This document shows, piece after piece, positions 34,969 through 43,404 of a stretch of DNA of 64,000 bases. The position numbers and the translations under genes were made by a program. The stretch lies in contig JANPCX010000041.1 of assembly GCA_031431125.1 (NCBI GenBank), forward strand, positions 1-64,000, given 5' to 3'. How positions within the stretch are numbered: the first letter of the stretch is position 1; each line of letters opens with the position of its first letter. The stretch is from JANPCX01 sp031431125 (GTDB lineage Bacteria; Pseudomonadota; Gammaproteobacteria; Burkholderiales; Burkholderiaceae_C). The notes beneath the pieces are model-generated. The model made no database searches and was not told the DNA's origin. It worked only from the letters and a program-made list of their open reading frames with translations.

Positions 34969-35304
34969 ATGAGTAACCTCACCATCACGATTGACGACCA
35001 ATTGCTGCGCGCCGCGCGCATCAAAGCCGTTCAGCAGGGCACCAGCGTGAACGAGGTGTGTCGACAAGCCATTGCTGCCTTTGCCTTGGACGATCCCAGC
35101 CTGGCCAGCGCCCAGGCCCATGCACGCGCCCAGGCGTTTGTGACGTTGTCTGAGCAAGTGCGGATGGCGAGTGGGGGCAAAGCGGGCCGCGCCCCCAAAG
35201 CCCAGGCCACACCAGACACCCGCGCGCCGTCCCGGCGAACGCGCTATCCGGCGGGTTTCGCAGAGAAGTCCGCAGGCGCAGTGCCGCGCGGAGCGAAACG
35301 ATGA
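34969..35304 (+). CDS. Ribbon-helix-helix antitoxin (VapB-like)
   Basis: The 111-residue product starts with a ribbon-helix-helix fold (SNLTITIDDQLLRAARIKAVQQGTSVNEVC), followed by a basic, Ala/Pro-rich tail (RAPKAQAT, RTRYPAGFAEK) that probably wraps the toxin. It overlaps the PIN-domain gene by four bases, the typical order of a type II toxin-antitoxin operon. It is longer than most VapB antitoxins. It probably represses its own promoter through the arms noted upstream. Confidence 0.85.
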   Translation: MSNLTITIDDQLLRAARIKAVQQGTSVNEVCRQAIAAFALDDPSLASAQAHARAQAFVTLSEQVRMASGGKAGRAPKAQATPDTRAPSRRTRYPAGFAEKSAGAVPRGAKR

Positions 35305-35858
35305 ACGTCCCGGCCAAACCCGCAGCGCCCGGCGGGCGTTTTTTTGACACCAACATCTTGATCGCCAGCCAAGACCCGGTGGAAGGCTACAGACGAATGT
35401 GCGCCTTGGCCGCGGTCGAAGCAGCCATGAAGGCCGGCTGTTTTGTCATCAGCACCCAGGTCATGCAAGAGTTTCACGACTTCATGCTGCACAAAAGGTG
35501 GATCCAGGCAGACCAGTCGATGGCGTTATTGCAGCAAATGACCGAACACACGGTGGTGCCCGCCAGCAGCGAGTCCGTCTTGCGCGCAGCCGCCTTGCAG
35601 CAGACCCATGGCTTGTCGCTTTGGGACGCGTTGATCGTCCAAGCGGCGTTGGATGCCCGATGCGCTCTCTTGTTCAGCGAAGACTTGGAAGCAGGCAGGC
35701 GCTTTCCGCCCATGCTGAAAAACGATCCCGACCTGGTGGTGGTGAACCCCTTCACCGCCAATGCGGCAGGTTCAGTTTGGGCCTTGCACGAGTCACCGGC
35801 ACGCTACGAAGTTGTCTCGCCCAAGCGCAAGGCGAAAACAGCGCTGGCCGACAAGTAG
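35301..35858 (+). CDS. PIN-domain ribonuclease toxin (VapC-like)
   Basis: The 185-residue product has the PIN-domain acidic residues in order: Asp in RFFDTNILIA, Glu in VMQEFHDF, Asp in LSLWDALIVQAA and an acidic pair in LLFSEDLEAG. VapC toxins are Mg-dependent RNases that often cut tRNA. About 35 basic, unconserved C-terminal residues (SPKRKAKTALADK) extend beyond the PIN fold. Its start overlaps the antitoxin stop. It ends only 5 bases from the convergent holA. Confidence 0.85.
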   Translation: MNVPAKPAAPGGRFFDTNILIASQDPVEGYRRMCALAAVEAAMKAGCFVISTQVMQEFHDFMLHKRWIQADQSMALLQQMTEHTVVPASSESVLRAAALQQTHGLSLWDALIVQAALDARCALLFSEDLEAGRRFPPMLKNDPDLVVVNPFTANAAGSVWALHESPARYEVVSPKRKAKTALADK

Positions 35859-35863
35859 CGCTA

Positions 35864-37000
35864 TCAGGACGACGTCGAAACCGTCAAGGCCAGCCGCTGC
35901 TTCGTCGCTTTGGCAGGCGGGTTGGGCTTTTGCGAGTATGCGGATGCGCCGCCCGCCAGTTCACACACCATCAACACCAAACGCCGCAAGGCGGCCCAGG
36001 GCTCGGCGGGCCAGTGGGGGTGACGCAGGCCCTTGACCAGGCCGTCGCAGATGTGGGCGGCTTGCACCAGCTCGGTCAAGGCCTTGGGTCGCAGCAGCGG
36101 CACGATGCGCTCAAACAAACGTTCTTTGGGGCCCCACACCCGGGCATCACGCAGTGCCATGGGCAGTGGCTGGCCGCCGACCACGGCATCTTGCACACGT
36201 TTTAGGGTGCGAATGTCTTCACTCAAGGTCCAGTGCACCAACACCGCCGCCTCGCCCTCGGCTTGCAAACCTTGCAGCATGCGCAGCGCCCGGCCAACCT
36301 GGCCCGCCAGCACCGCTTCACCGAGTTTGAAGACGTCGTAACGCGCCACGTTCAGCACGGCCGCTTCGATGTCTGCGGCGCTTAACTCGCCGGCGGGGTA
36401 GAGCAAACCCAGCTTCATCACTTCTTGGTGGGCGGCGAGCAAGTTGCCCTCCACCCTGTCGGCGAAAAAGTCGAGTGCCTGTTGTCCTTCAACGCCACCT
36501 TTCACGCGTTGGTTTTGTTGGGACAGGCGCTGTGCAATCCAGGCGGGCAGCGCTTTGCGCTCTACCGGGTCCACACGCACCATCACCCCCGCTTGATCGA
36601 GGGCGATGAACCAGGCGCTTTGTTGTTGTTGGCGGTCGAGCTTGGGGAGCTGCAACACGGTCAGCACATCGTCCGACAAGGTCTCGCAATAACGCTGCAA
36701 GGCCACCGAGCCGTCTTTGCCAGGTTTGCCTGACGGAATGCGAATTTCAATCAACTGCTTGTCGGAGAACAAACTCATTTCCTGCGACGCACCCAGCAAG
36801 GCACTCCAGTTGAAATGGGCGCCTGCGACCGTGTGAACTTGACGTTCGTTGTATCCGAGGCTGCGCGCAGCCATCCGCAGCAGATCGCCCGCTTCTTGTG
36901 CCAACAAGGGCTCGTCGCCCCATACGGTGTAGAGGGGCCGCAGGCCTTTGCTGGTGGCTTGCTGCAGGTGGGCAGCGAGCTGTTCGGCCTTGATCTGCAT
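35864..37000 (-). CDS. holA: DNA polymerase III delta subunit
   Basis: The delta subunit opens the beta sliding clamp within the clamp loader. The 378-residue product begins MQIKAEQLAAHL, with LRPLYTVWGDEPLLAQEAGD and VARYDVFKLGEAVLAG characteristic of HolA, followed by the C-terminal collar helices. It lies directly behind lptE (4 bases), in the conserved leuS-lptE-holA order. The C-terminal 30 residues are basic and unconserved. Confidence 0.93.
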   Translation of the reverse strand: MQIKAEQLAAHLQQATSKGLRPLYTVWGDEPLLAQEAGDLLRMAARSLGYNERQVHTVAGAHFNWSALLGASQEMSLFSDKQLIEIRIPSGKPGKDGSVALQRYCETLSDDVLTVLQLPKLDRQQQQSAWFIALDQAGVMVRVDPVERKALPAWIAQRLSQQNQRVKGGVEGQQALDFFADRVEGNLLAAHQEVMKLGLLYPAGELSAADIEAAVLNVARYDVFKLGEAVLAGQVGRALRMLQGLQAEGEAAVLVHWTLSEDIRTLKRVQDAVVGGQPLPMALRDARVWGPKERLFERIVPLLRPKALTELVQAAHICDGLVKGLRHPHWPAEPWAALRRLVLMVCELAGGASAYSQKPNPPAKATKQRLALTVSTSS

Positions 37001-37004
37001 CGCG

Positions 37005-37517
37005 TCAGGAAGCAGGCAGCTTGAGCGTGGCCAAGCGGCGCATCACTTGCGCCACGATGTCGCTTTGCATCACGCGATAAAGCTGCGCCTCTTCTTGTTC
37101 CTTGGCCAGGGCTTGGCTTTCGTTGTAGCTCATGTCGCGCACGAGCAAGAGCTCAGCGGGGGGGTGCAGCACCGCCCCACTGGGCGTGCGCACGAGGTAT
37201 TTCAAACGCACGCGCAGTTGAAAGCTGCGCACCAAACCAGCCGATGTGCTGGCCGAGGCCACACGTTCGCGCGCATCGTGAAGCGCTTCAAATACGACCT
37301 GGGCTTGGGCCATCGATTCCACCATGGTGGTGGTTTTGCTGCCGCTGAAGTTGAGTTTCAACTCTTCCAGCATCAAAGAGCGGGGCGCAAAGCCGGTGAA
37401 AGCTATTGTGCTGAATTGCAGCTCGGGGACGCGGCGTAGCTCAAAGCCGCAACCTGCGAGCAACGCTGCGTAAGAAGCCGTGCCCAACCAATGGCGACGC
37501 GAGAGGAAGCGGTTCAT
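37005..37517 (-). CDS. lptE: LPS-assembly lipoprotein LptE
   Basis: Outer-membrane lipoprotein that plugs the LptD barrel. The 170-residue product has a signal with lipobox LLAGC followed by GFELRRVPELQF, the usual LptE N-terminus, and a C-terminal amphipathic region (QSDIVAQVMRRLATL). An RR pair early in the signal (RRHWLGTAS) is notable. It sits between leuS (11 bases) and holA (4 bases) in one operon. Confidence 0.92.
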   Translation of the reverse strand: MNRFLSRRHWLGTASYAALLAGCGFELRRVPELQFSTIAFTGFAPRSLMLEELKLNFSGSKTTTMVESMAQAQVVFEALHDARERVASASTSAGLVRSFQLRVRLKYLVRTPSGAVLHPPAELLLVRDMSYNESQALAKEQEEAQLYRVMQSDIVAQVMRRLATLKLPAS

Positions 37518-37528
37518 GCGGTGCTGCG

Positions 37529-40159
37529 TCAGACCACCACGTTGACCAAGCGGCCGGGAACCACAATGATCTTTTTCACGGGCTTGCCTTCGCAGAATTT
37601 GATGCAGTCTGGGTGGGCCAGGGCCGCCGCTTCGATGGTGGCCTTGTCTGCCGCTGCCGGCACTTTGATGGCGCCGCGCAGCTTGCCGCCCACTTGCAAC
37701 ATGAGTTCGATCTGATCTTGTACCAGGGCGGATTCATCCACCTCAGGCCATGCCGCATCCAGCAAGTCACCGCCTGCAGCCGCGTAACCGAGGTCGCGCC
37801 ACAGCACCCAGGTGATGTGGGGGCAGGCGGGGTAGAGGGCGCGCAGCAAGATGCCGTAGCCTTCGCGTAAGGCAGCTTGATCGGCACCGCCGCCATTGCC
37901 AACGTACCCTTCCAGCGCGTTGAGCAACTTCATGGCACCTGAGACCACGGTGTTGTATTGCATGCGCTCGTAGTCGTAACTGATTTGACGGAGTATGTTG
38001 TGAACGGTTCGCCGCAACTCCTTGGCACTTTCCGACAGGGTTTGCGTGTTGACCGGTGCTTGTTCGCTTAGAACATCTGTGTTCTTTGTCGCGCAGGCCC
38101 AAATTTTGCGCAAGAAACGGTGTGCCCCTTCGACACCAGCATCGTTCCACTCCAGTGTTTGTTCTGGAGGCGAAGCGAACATGACGAACAAACGCGCCGT
38201 GTCGGCACCGTATTGGTCAATGAGGGCTTGCGGATCAACGCCATTGTTTTTGGACTTGGACATGGTCGTCATTTCGAACTCAAGAGGCATGCCGTTGCTC
38301 TTGAGTTTTCCTCCAACCACTTGGTTGTGCTCGTTGGTGTGGACGTCTACTTCATGTTCCCAGTAGTAGTTTTTCCCAGCGGATTCGGGCTTTTGAAAGA
38401 AAGCGCCTTTGAGTACCATGCCCTGGGTGAGTAGCTTGGTGAAAGGCTCGTCGACTTTCACCAATTTCAAATCACGCATCACCTTGGTCCAAAAGCGGGC
38501 GTAGAGCAAATGCAAGATGGCATGTTCAATGCCGCCGATGTACTGGTCCATCGGCATCCAGTAGTCGCTTCCAGCGCCCACCATGGCCTCGTTGTTGCCC
38601 GCATCGCAGTAACGCATGAAGTACCACGACGAGTCCACAAAGGTGTCCATGGTGTCGGTTTCGCGTTTGCTCGGTTTGCCGCAAATGGGGCAGGGAGCGT
38701 TTACGAATGCCGCGTGCTTGTGCAGCGGGTTGCCTGAGCCGTCGGGAATGAGTTCTTCCGGAAGCACGACGGGCAAGTCCTTCTCCGGCACCGGCACCGC
38801 GCCATGTTCATCGCAGTGGATGATGGGTATCGGTGTGCCCCAGTAACGCTGGCGGCTGATGCCCCAGTCGCGCAAACGCCAGGTGGTTTTTCTCTCGCCC
38901 AGGCCTTTTTCCGACAAAGCTGCGGCTACAGCGTTAACTGCCAGGCCGTAGGGCATGCCGCTGAAGTAGTCGGAGTTGATGGTGACGCCGTGCTCTTTGT
39001 CTGCGTACCAGTCTTGCCAGTGGTCGTAGCTGAATTGTTCGCCATCCACATGCACCACTTGCAGCAAGTCGATGCCGTATTTTTTGGCAAAGGCAAAGTC
39101 GCGTTCATCGTGGGCGGGCACACCCATCACGGCACCGTCGCCGTAACCCATCAGCACATAGTTGCCCACCCACACGGGCACTTTCGCCCCGGTGATGGGG
39201 TGCTCCACGGTCAAGCCTGTGGGGACCCCTTTTTTCTCTTGCGTCGCCAACTCGGCTTCGGTGGTGCCACCTGCTTTGCACTCGGCGACAAAGGCAGCAA
39301 CCACCGGGCTCAAAGCGGCGGCATGCGTGGCCAAGGGGTGCTCTGGTGCCACGGCGCAAAACGTGACACCCATGATGGTGTCGGCCCTTGTGGTGAACAC
39401 ATAGAGTTTGCCACCGCCTATGGTTTGGCCTTGTGCGTCAACAATGTCGTGCGGGAATGCAAAACGCACGCCCTCGCTCTTGCCGATCCAGTTCTCCTGC
39501 ATCAGCTTGACGCGCTCTGGCCATCCTGCGAGGTGGTGCTGCACGTGGTCCAGCAGCTCGGGTGCGTACTTCGTGATGTTGAGGTAGTAACCGGGAATCT
39601 CACGCTTTTCAATGACGGCGCCGGAGCGCCAGCCACGCCCGTCTATTACTTGTTCATTGGCAAGCACGGTTTGATCGACCGGGTCCCAGTTCACCACTTG
39701 GGTGCGGCGTTCGGCAATGCCGGCCCCCAACATTTTCAGGAACAGCCACTGGTTCCACTTGTAATAACTCGGTGAGCAGGTGGCGACCTCGCGGCTCCAA
39801 TCGATGGCCAAGCCCATGGCCTGCATTTGGCCTTTCATGTGGGCAATGTTGTCGTAGGTCCACTTCGCGGGTGGCACCTTGTTCTTCATGGCGGCGTTTT
39901 CAGCCGGCAGCCCGAACGCATCCCAACCCATGGGCATGAGCACGTTGAAACCCTTCATGCGCAGCTGGCGGGCCAGCATGTCGTTGATGGTGTAGTTGCG
40001 CACATGGCCCATGTGCAGTTTGCCGCTGGGGTAGGGCAGCATGGAGCAGGCGTAGAACTTGGGCTTGGTTTTGTCTTCGGTGACGCGGTAGGCGTCAGCC
40101 TTGTTCCACGCGGCTTGCGCAGCGCGCTCGATCTCTGAGGGTTTGAAGTCGGGATTCAT
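37529..40159 (-). CDS. leuS: Leucyl-tRNA synthetase
   Basis: Class I aminoacyl-tRNA synthetase charging tRNA-Leu. The 876-residue product has the HIGH motif as HMGH in PYPSGKLHMGHVRNY (about 42-56), the CP1 editing domain (about 220-420), the MSKSKNNGVDP catalytic loop near 632, and the C-terminal anticodon-binding domain. Length and domain order match bacterial LeuRS. It heads the leuS-lptE-holA operon; a minus-strand -10 (TATAAT) lies at 40206-40211. Confidence 0.97.
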   Translation of the reverse strand: MNPDFKPSEIERAAQAAWNKADAYRVTEDKTKPKFYACSMLPYPSGKLHMGHVRNYTINDMLARQLRMKGFNVLMPMGWDAFGLPAENAAMKNKVPPAKWTYDNIAHMKGQMQAMGLAIDWSREVATCSPSYYKWNQWLFLKMLGAGIAERRTQVVNWDPVDQTVLANEQVIDGRGWRSGAVIEKREIPGYYLNITKYAPELLDHVQHHLAGWPERVKLMQENWIGKSEGVRFAFPHDIVDAQGQTIGGGKLYVFTTRADTIMGVTFCAVAPEHPLATHAAALSPVVAAFVAECKAGGTTEAELATQEKKGVPTGLTVEHPITGAKVPVWVGNYVLMGYGDGAVMGVPAHDERDFAFAKKYGIDLLQVVHVDGEQFSYDHWQDWYADKEHGVTINSDYFSGMPYGLAVNAVAAALSEKGLGERKTTWRLRDWGISRQRYWGTPIPIIHCDEHGAVPVPEKDLPVVLPEELIPDGSGNPLHKHAAFVNAPCPICGKPSKRETDTMDTFVDSSWYFMRYCDAGNNEAMVGAGSDYWMPMDQYIGGIEHAILHLLYARFWTKVMRDLKLVKVDEPFTKLLTQGMVLKGAFFQKPESAGKNYYWEHEVDVHTNEHNQVVGGKLKSNGMPLEFEMTTMSKSKNNGVDPQALIDQYGADTARLFVMFASPPEQTLEWNDAGVEGAHRFLRKIWACATKNTDVLSEQAPVNTQTLSESAKELRRTVHNILRQISYDYERMQYNTVVSGAMKLLNALEGYVGNGGGADQAALREGYGILLRALYPACPHITWVLWRDLGYAAAGGDLLDAAWPEVDESALVQDQIELMLQVGGKLRGAIKVPAAADKATIEAAALAHPDCIKFCEGKPVKKIIVVPGRLVNVVV

Positions 40160-40205
40160 GAGAAGTGCCAGGCGCGCGAAAGATTCGCTGGGGGACTGAA
40201 GGGGA

Positions 40206-40211
40206 CGATTA
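40206..40211 (-). promoter_or_regulatory. -10 element upstream of leuS
   Basis: The minus strand reads TATAAT here, about 45 bases before the leuS ATG. A matching -35 is weak (GGATAG at the right distance). Confidence 0.35.
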
Positions 40212-40293
40212 TAGAAACCAGGGGGCTCGCCTATCCGCGAGCGGGGCTACTAGGGTATGTCAACAGACCCGAGGCACATCACCCTGGATGGGT

Positions 40294-40725
40294 TCAGCGA
40301 GCACTGGAAGCGGCGTTCGGCTCTGCCACGAAGGCAATCCGGCTCAAACCAGCCTGCTGCACCTGGCCGATGAGCTGGGCCACCTGACCGTAGGGCACGG
40401 CCTTGTCGGCGCGCAGTTGCACCTCGAGCAAGGCATTTTTCTTGGCTTTGTCGGCCAGTCTGGCGCTCAAGGTCGCGGCATCCAACAATTCGTCACCGAG
40501 GTAGAGCTTGCCTTGTGCATCGATGGCCACTGCAATGAAGGGGCTGGCGTCCGAGACCTGGGCAGCGCCACTTTGCGGCAAATCCAGTTTCAAACTGCTG
40601 GTCATCAAGGGCGCAGTGATCATGAAGATGACGAGCAGCACCAACATCACGTCAATCAACGGCGTCATGTTGATCTCGCCCATGGGCTGTGGGCCAGTGG
40701 TGCGCTCTAAACGACCGAATGCCAT
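40294..40725 (-). CDS. exbD: ExbD/TolR-family biopolymer transport protein
   Basis: The 143-residue product has a short cytoplasmic N-terminus (GEINMTPLIDV), one membrane helix bearing the conserved Asp of PLIDVMLVLLVIFM, and a periplasmic domain (ALLEVQLRADKAVPYGQVAQLIG). Together with the adjacent ExbB it forms a proton-driven motor that energises TonB or Tol. No tonB or tolAB lies nearby, so whether it serves TonB or Tol is undecided; the symbol is the conventional one for such stand-alone pairs. Confidence 0.85.
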   Translation of the reverse strand: MAFGRLERTTGPQPMGEINMTPLIDVMLVLLVIFMITAPLMTSSLKLDLPQSGAAQVSDASPFIAVAIDAQGKLYLGDELLDAATLSARLADKAKKNALLEVQLRADKAVPYGQVAQLIGQVQQAGLSRIAFVAEPNAASSAR

Positions 40726-40730
40726 GGGGC

Positions 40731-41408
40731 CTAGGCGACGGAATCGCCAGTGTGGGGCAGCTTCAGGGCGTCAAGGTGGAACTCGCGCAAATCGTGGGCA
40801 AAACCTTCGAGTTCCGCTTCGCAGGCGCCTACCATCTTGCCAAAGATGTTGTAAGCCAAGACCGCAGGAATGGCCACCGCCAAGCCCGCAGCCGTCATGA
40901 TGAGTGCTTCCCCCACCGGACCGGAGACACGTTCAATGCTCAGGGTGCCTGCAGACGAAATACCCACCAAGGCATGGTAGATGCCCCAGACCGTGCCAAA
41001 CAAACCGATGAAAGGGGCGGTGCTGCCGATCGAGGCCAACAGGACCTGGCCCCACTGAAGTTGGGACAGCACGGCGTGCAGTGCGTCGCGCAAACGGCGG
41101 GTGAGTTGCGAGGCCGCGCCGCTGCTGGAGGCCAGCGTCGCGGGCCCGGCTTGTGTTGTGGCTGCTTGCAGCAAAGGCGAGAGCACAGCGCTGCGGTCAA
41201 AAGCAAGAAGCTGTGCGTGCCCGGCTTGCAAGTCCGGGGCCGCCCAAAACGCCGCCACGGCACGGGTGATGTCGGCGCGTACACGCCGCAGCAACCAGGT
41301 TTTCCAAAGAATGAGCACCCAAGCGCTCACCGACATCAGCAGCAGCAGCAGGGCGACGGCTTTGATGACGCCATCGCCTTGCTGCCAGAAATGTTCAAAA
41401 CCGTTCAT
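40731..41408 (-). CDS. exbB: ExbB/TolQ/MotA-family proton channel protein
   Basis: The 225-residue product has a first helix (VIKAVALLLLLMSVSAWVLIL), then a cytoplasmic loop, and two more helices with the family segments STAPFIGLFGTVWGIYHAL and GPVGEALIMTAAGLAVAIPAVLAYN. These are the hallmark helices of ExbB/TolQ. It precedes exbD by 5 bases, so the two are cotranscribed. It follows dapB in the same direction with 18 bases between. Confidence 0.88.
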   Translation of the reverse strand: MNGFEHFWQQGDGVIKAVALLLLLMSVSAWVLILWKTWLLRRVRADITRAVAAFWAAPDLQAGHAQLLAFDRSAVLSPLLQAATTQAGPATLASSSGAASQLTRRLRDALHAVLSQLQWGQVLLASIGSTAPFIGLFGTVWGIYHALVGISSAGTLSIERVSGPVGEALIMTAAGLAVAIPAVLAYNIFGKMVGACEAELEGFAHDLREFHLDALKLPHTGDSVA

Positions 41409-41426
41409 GGAATAAAGCGTGGTGGG

Positions 41427-42239
41427 TCAAGCAGTGCCAAGCACATCGTTCATGTCGAACAGACCATGACCATGGTTCATCAAAAACCGCGCCGCACGCA
41501 AGCTGCCCTGGGCGTAGCCGGCGCGGCTCGAGCTTTTGTGGCTGATTTCAATGCGCTCGCCGATGCCCGCGAACAGCACCGTGTGGTCGCCGATCACGTC
41601 GCCGCCGCGTATCGTGGCGAAACCGATGGTGGAGGGGTCGCGTGCACCGGTCACGCCTTCACGGCCATAGACCGCGCACTCGTCCAGGTTGCGGCCCACG
41701 GCCTTGGCCACCACCTGGCCCATTTGCAGTGCGGTGCCGCTGGGCGCGTCGACCTTGTGGCGGTGGTGGGCTTCAATGATTTCAATGTCATAACCTTCAT
41801 TGAGGGCCCGCGCGGCCACGTCGAGCAAACGCAGCATCACGTTCACCCCGATGCTCATATTGGGAGCCATCATCACGGAAATGTGCTGTGCGTATTGGGT
41901 GATGCTGGCTTTTTGTTCTGGCGAAAACCCCGTGGTGCCAATGACGGCTTTCACGCCCAACTCACGGCATACCGCCAAATGGGCCAGCGTGCCTTCTGGC
42001 CGCGTGAAATCAATCAGAACCTGGGCATTTTTGAGCCCTTCGTTCAAGTCAGCCGTGATACGAACACCACTTTGTTGACCCAAAAACGCCGCGGCATCTT
42101 GGCCCAGGCTTGGGCTGCCAGGAACATCCAAAGCACCTGCAAGCACCATGTCAGAGGCTTGGTCGACCGCTTCGATCAGAACCCGACCCATGCGGCCCGA
42201 AGCGCCGGCAATCGCGACTCGGCAGGGGGCTGCCATCAA
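41427..42239 (-). CDS. dapB: 4-hydroxy-tetrahydrodipicolinate reductase
   Basis: NAD(P)H-dependent step of lysine and diaminopimelate synthesis. The 270-residue product has the dinucleotide motif IAGASGRMGRVLIE, then TTGFSPEQKA, NMSIGVNVM, the catalytic EAHHRHKVDAPSGTAL, and a C-terminal substrate domain (HKSSSRAGYAQGSLRAARFL). The ATG overlaps the bamE stop. Order bamE-dapB-exbB-exbD suggests one transcript. Confidence 0.95.
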   Translation of the reverse strand: MMAAPCRVAIAGASGRMGRVLIEAVDQASDMVLAGALDVPGSPSLGQDAAAFLGQQSGVRITADLNEGLKNAQVLIDFTRPEGTLAHLAVCRELGVKAVIGTTGFSPEQKASITQYAQHISVMMAPNMSIGVNVMLRLLDVAARALNEGYDIEIIEAHHRHKVDAPSGTALQMGQVVAKAVGRNLDECAVYGREGVTGARDPSTIGFATIRGGDVIGDHTVLFAGIGERIEISHKSSSRAGYAQGSLRAARFLMNHGHGLFDMNDVLGTA

Positions 42240-42808
42240 CGAGCCTCCAGTGGCGGGTAGTCGCGTGCCGGTGGATTCACCGCGACATTGACCGGCGGCG
42301 TGGAGACCGCCTTGGGCGCTGGAAGGGCTTTGATTTGCTCGTCTGTGAGTGACAGCACAGGCACCTTGCCGACTGTTTTTTTGGTGTCGATGGACGTCAC
42401 AAAGTCGCGCTCAGTGGGTAAATCAGGGGCTTCAATGGTTTTGAGTGCATCGCCATCAAATGTCAGCACGACCAAGCGCTGTTGCGATGGGGTGCCTTGG
42501 CGGCGAATGGTGAAGGGATAGTCCCAGCGGTTCGCGTGAAAAATATCGGTGAGCATGGGTGAACCCAAGATGTCACGTACCTCGGTACGTGACATGCCGG
42601 GTTTGATCAAAGCAGCCTGTTCCTTGGTGACCACATTGCCCTGCACCACCTCCAAACGGTAGGGGGTGATGAATCCAAGCAAATTGCCCGACGATTGAAG
42701 CGATTGGCAGCCGACGAGGGGCCCAGACAATGCGACACAGCAAATCAGCATCGCACGGCGCGGCATCCCTTTGAACGAACCCGATGGCAAAGACAGTGAG
42801 AGTGGCAT
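42236..42808 (-). CDS. bamE: Outer-membrane assembly lipoprotein BamE
   Basis: Small lipoprotein of the BAM complex. The 190-residue product shows a lipobox (LVGCQS), then GFITPYRLEVVQGNVVTKEQ, IKPGMSRTEVRDILGSPML and WDYPFTIRR, the BamE core, followed by a longer, Pro-rich C-terminal extension than E. coli BamE. It is divergent from fur, the standard beta- and gamma-proteobacterial arrangement. The start may alternatively be ATG 14 codons later. Confidence 0.92.
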   Translation of the reverse strand: MPLSLSLPSGSFKGMPRRAMLICCVALSGPLVGCQSLQSSGNLLGFITPYRLEVVQGNVVTKEQAALIKPGMSRTEVRDILGSPMLTDIFHANRWDYPFTIRRQGTPSQQRLVVLTFDGDALKTIEAPDLPTERDFVTSIDTKKTVGKVPVLSLTDEQIKALPAPKAVSTPPVNVAVNPPARDYPPLEAR

Positions 42809-42911
42809 GGCGATCTATTGAAACGTCGGCTCCGCAGTGCCGACTGGTTGCCAGGATGCCACGCGGCAAGCGGCATCAACCTCGATATGATGGGGCATTC
42901 TAGCGGCAGCA

Positions 42912-42931
42912 AGCTGAGCGCCAGCTCAGCT
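42912..42931 (+). repeat. Perfect hairpin in the fur upstream region
   Basis: AGCTGAGC (42912-42919) and GCTCAGCT (42924-42931) form an 8-bp perfect stem with loop GCCA. It lies 28 bases before the fur start and downstream of a possible -10 (TATGAT, 42886-42891), so it would fold in the fur leader RNA. Confidence 0.6.
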
Positions 42932-42958
42932 GCTACAGGGACCTGATAGGCTTGCACC

Positions 42959-43402
42959 ATGCCCCCACACAGCACCAACCACGCGGAAGAACTCAAGAGC
43001 AGCGGCCTCAAGGCCACGCTGCCGCGCATCAAGATACTGGAAGTGTTCCAGCAGTCCACCCAGCGCCACCTCACCGCAGAAGACGTCTACAGAATTCTGC
43101 TCACCGAAGGTGCCGATGTGGGTTTGGCGACGGTCTACCGGGTGCTGATGCAGTTTGAACAAGCAGGCCTGCTTTCGCGCAACCATTTTGAGACGGGCAA
43201 GGCCGTCTTTGAGTTGAACGAAGGCCAGCACCATGACCACCTGGTCTGTCTCAGTTGTGGCCGTGTGGAAGAGTTTTTCGACGGTGAGATTGAAAAACGC
43301 CAAAGGGCCGTTGCCACATCACGTGGTTTTGAACTGCAAGACCACGCATTGTCTTTGTACGCGGTGTGCACCAAAAAAAACTGCGAGCACAAGCCCAAAT
43401 AG
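42959..43402 (+). CDS. fur: Ferric uptake regulator Fur
   Basis: Iron-responsive repressor. The 147-residue product has the winged helix (LKATLPRIKILEVFQ, HLTAEDVYRILL, VGLATVYRVLMQFEQAGL) and metal-binding residues in HHDHLVCLSCGRVEEF; the usual second CxxC is present in altered form as VCTKKNC near the C-terminus. Length and N-terminus fit beta-proteobacterial Fur. It is divergent from bamE. It ends only 2 bases from the convergent hprK. Confidence 0.94.
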   Translation: MPPHSTNHAEELKSSGLKATLPRIKILEVFQQSTQRHLTAEDVYRILLTEGADVGLATVYRVLMQFEQAGLLSRNHFETGKAVFELNEGQHHDHLVCLSCGRVEEFFDGEIEKRQRAVATSRGFELQDHALSLYAVCTKKNCEHKPK

Positions 43403-43404
43403 GG

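Noticed and set aside
40689..42260. Plus-strand frame of about 520 codons across exbB and dapB
   Set aside because: Antisense to genes with clear signatures; composition rich in H, G, Q and no domain.
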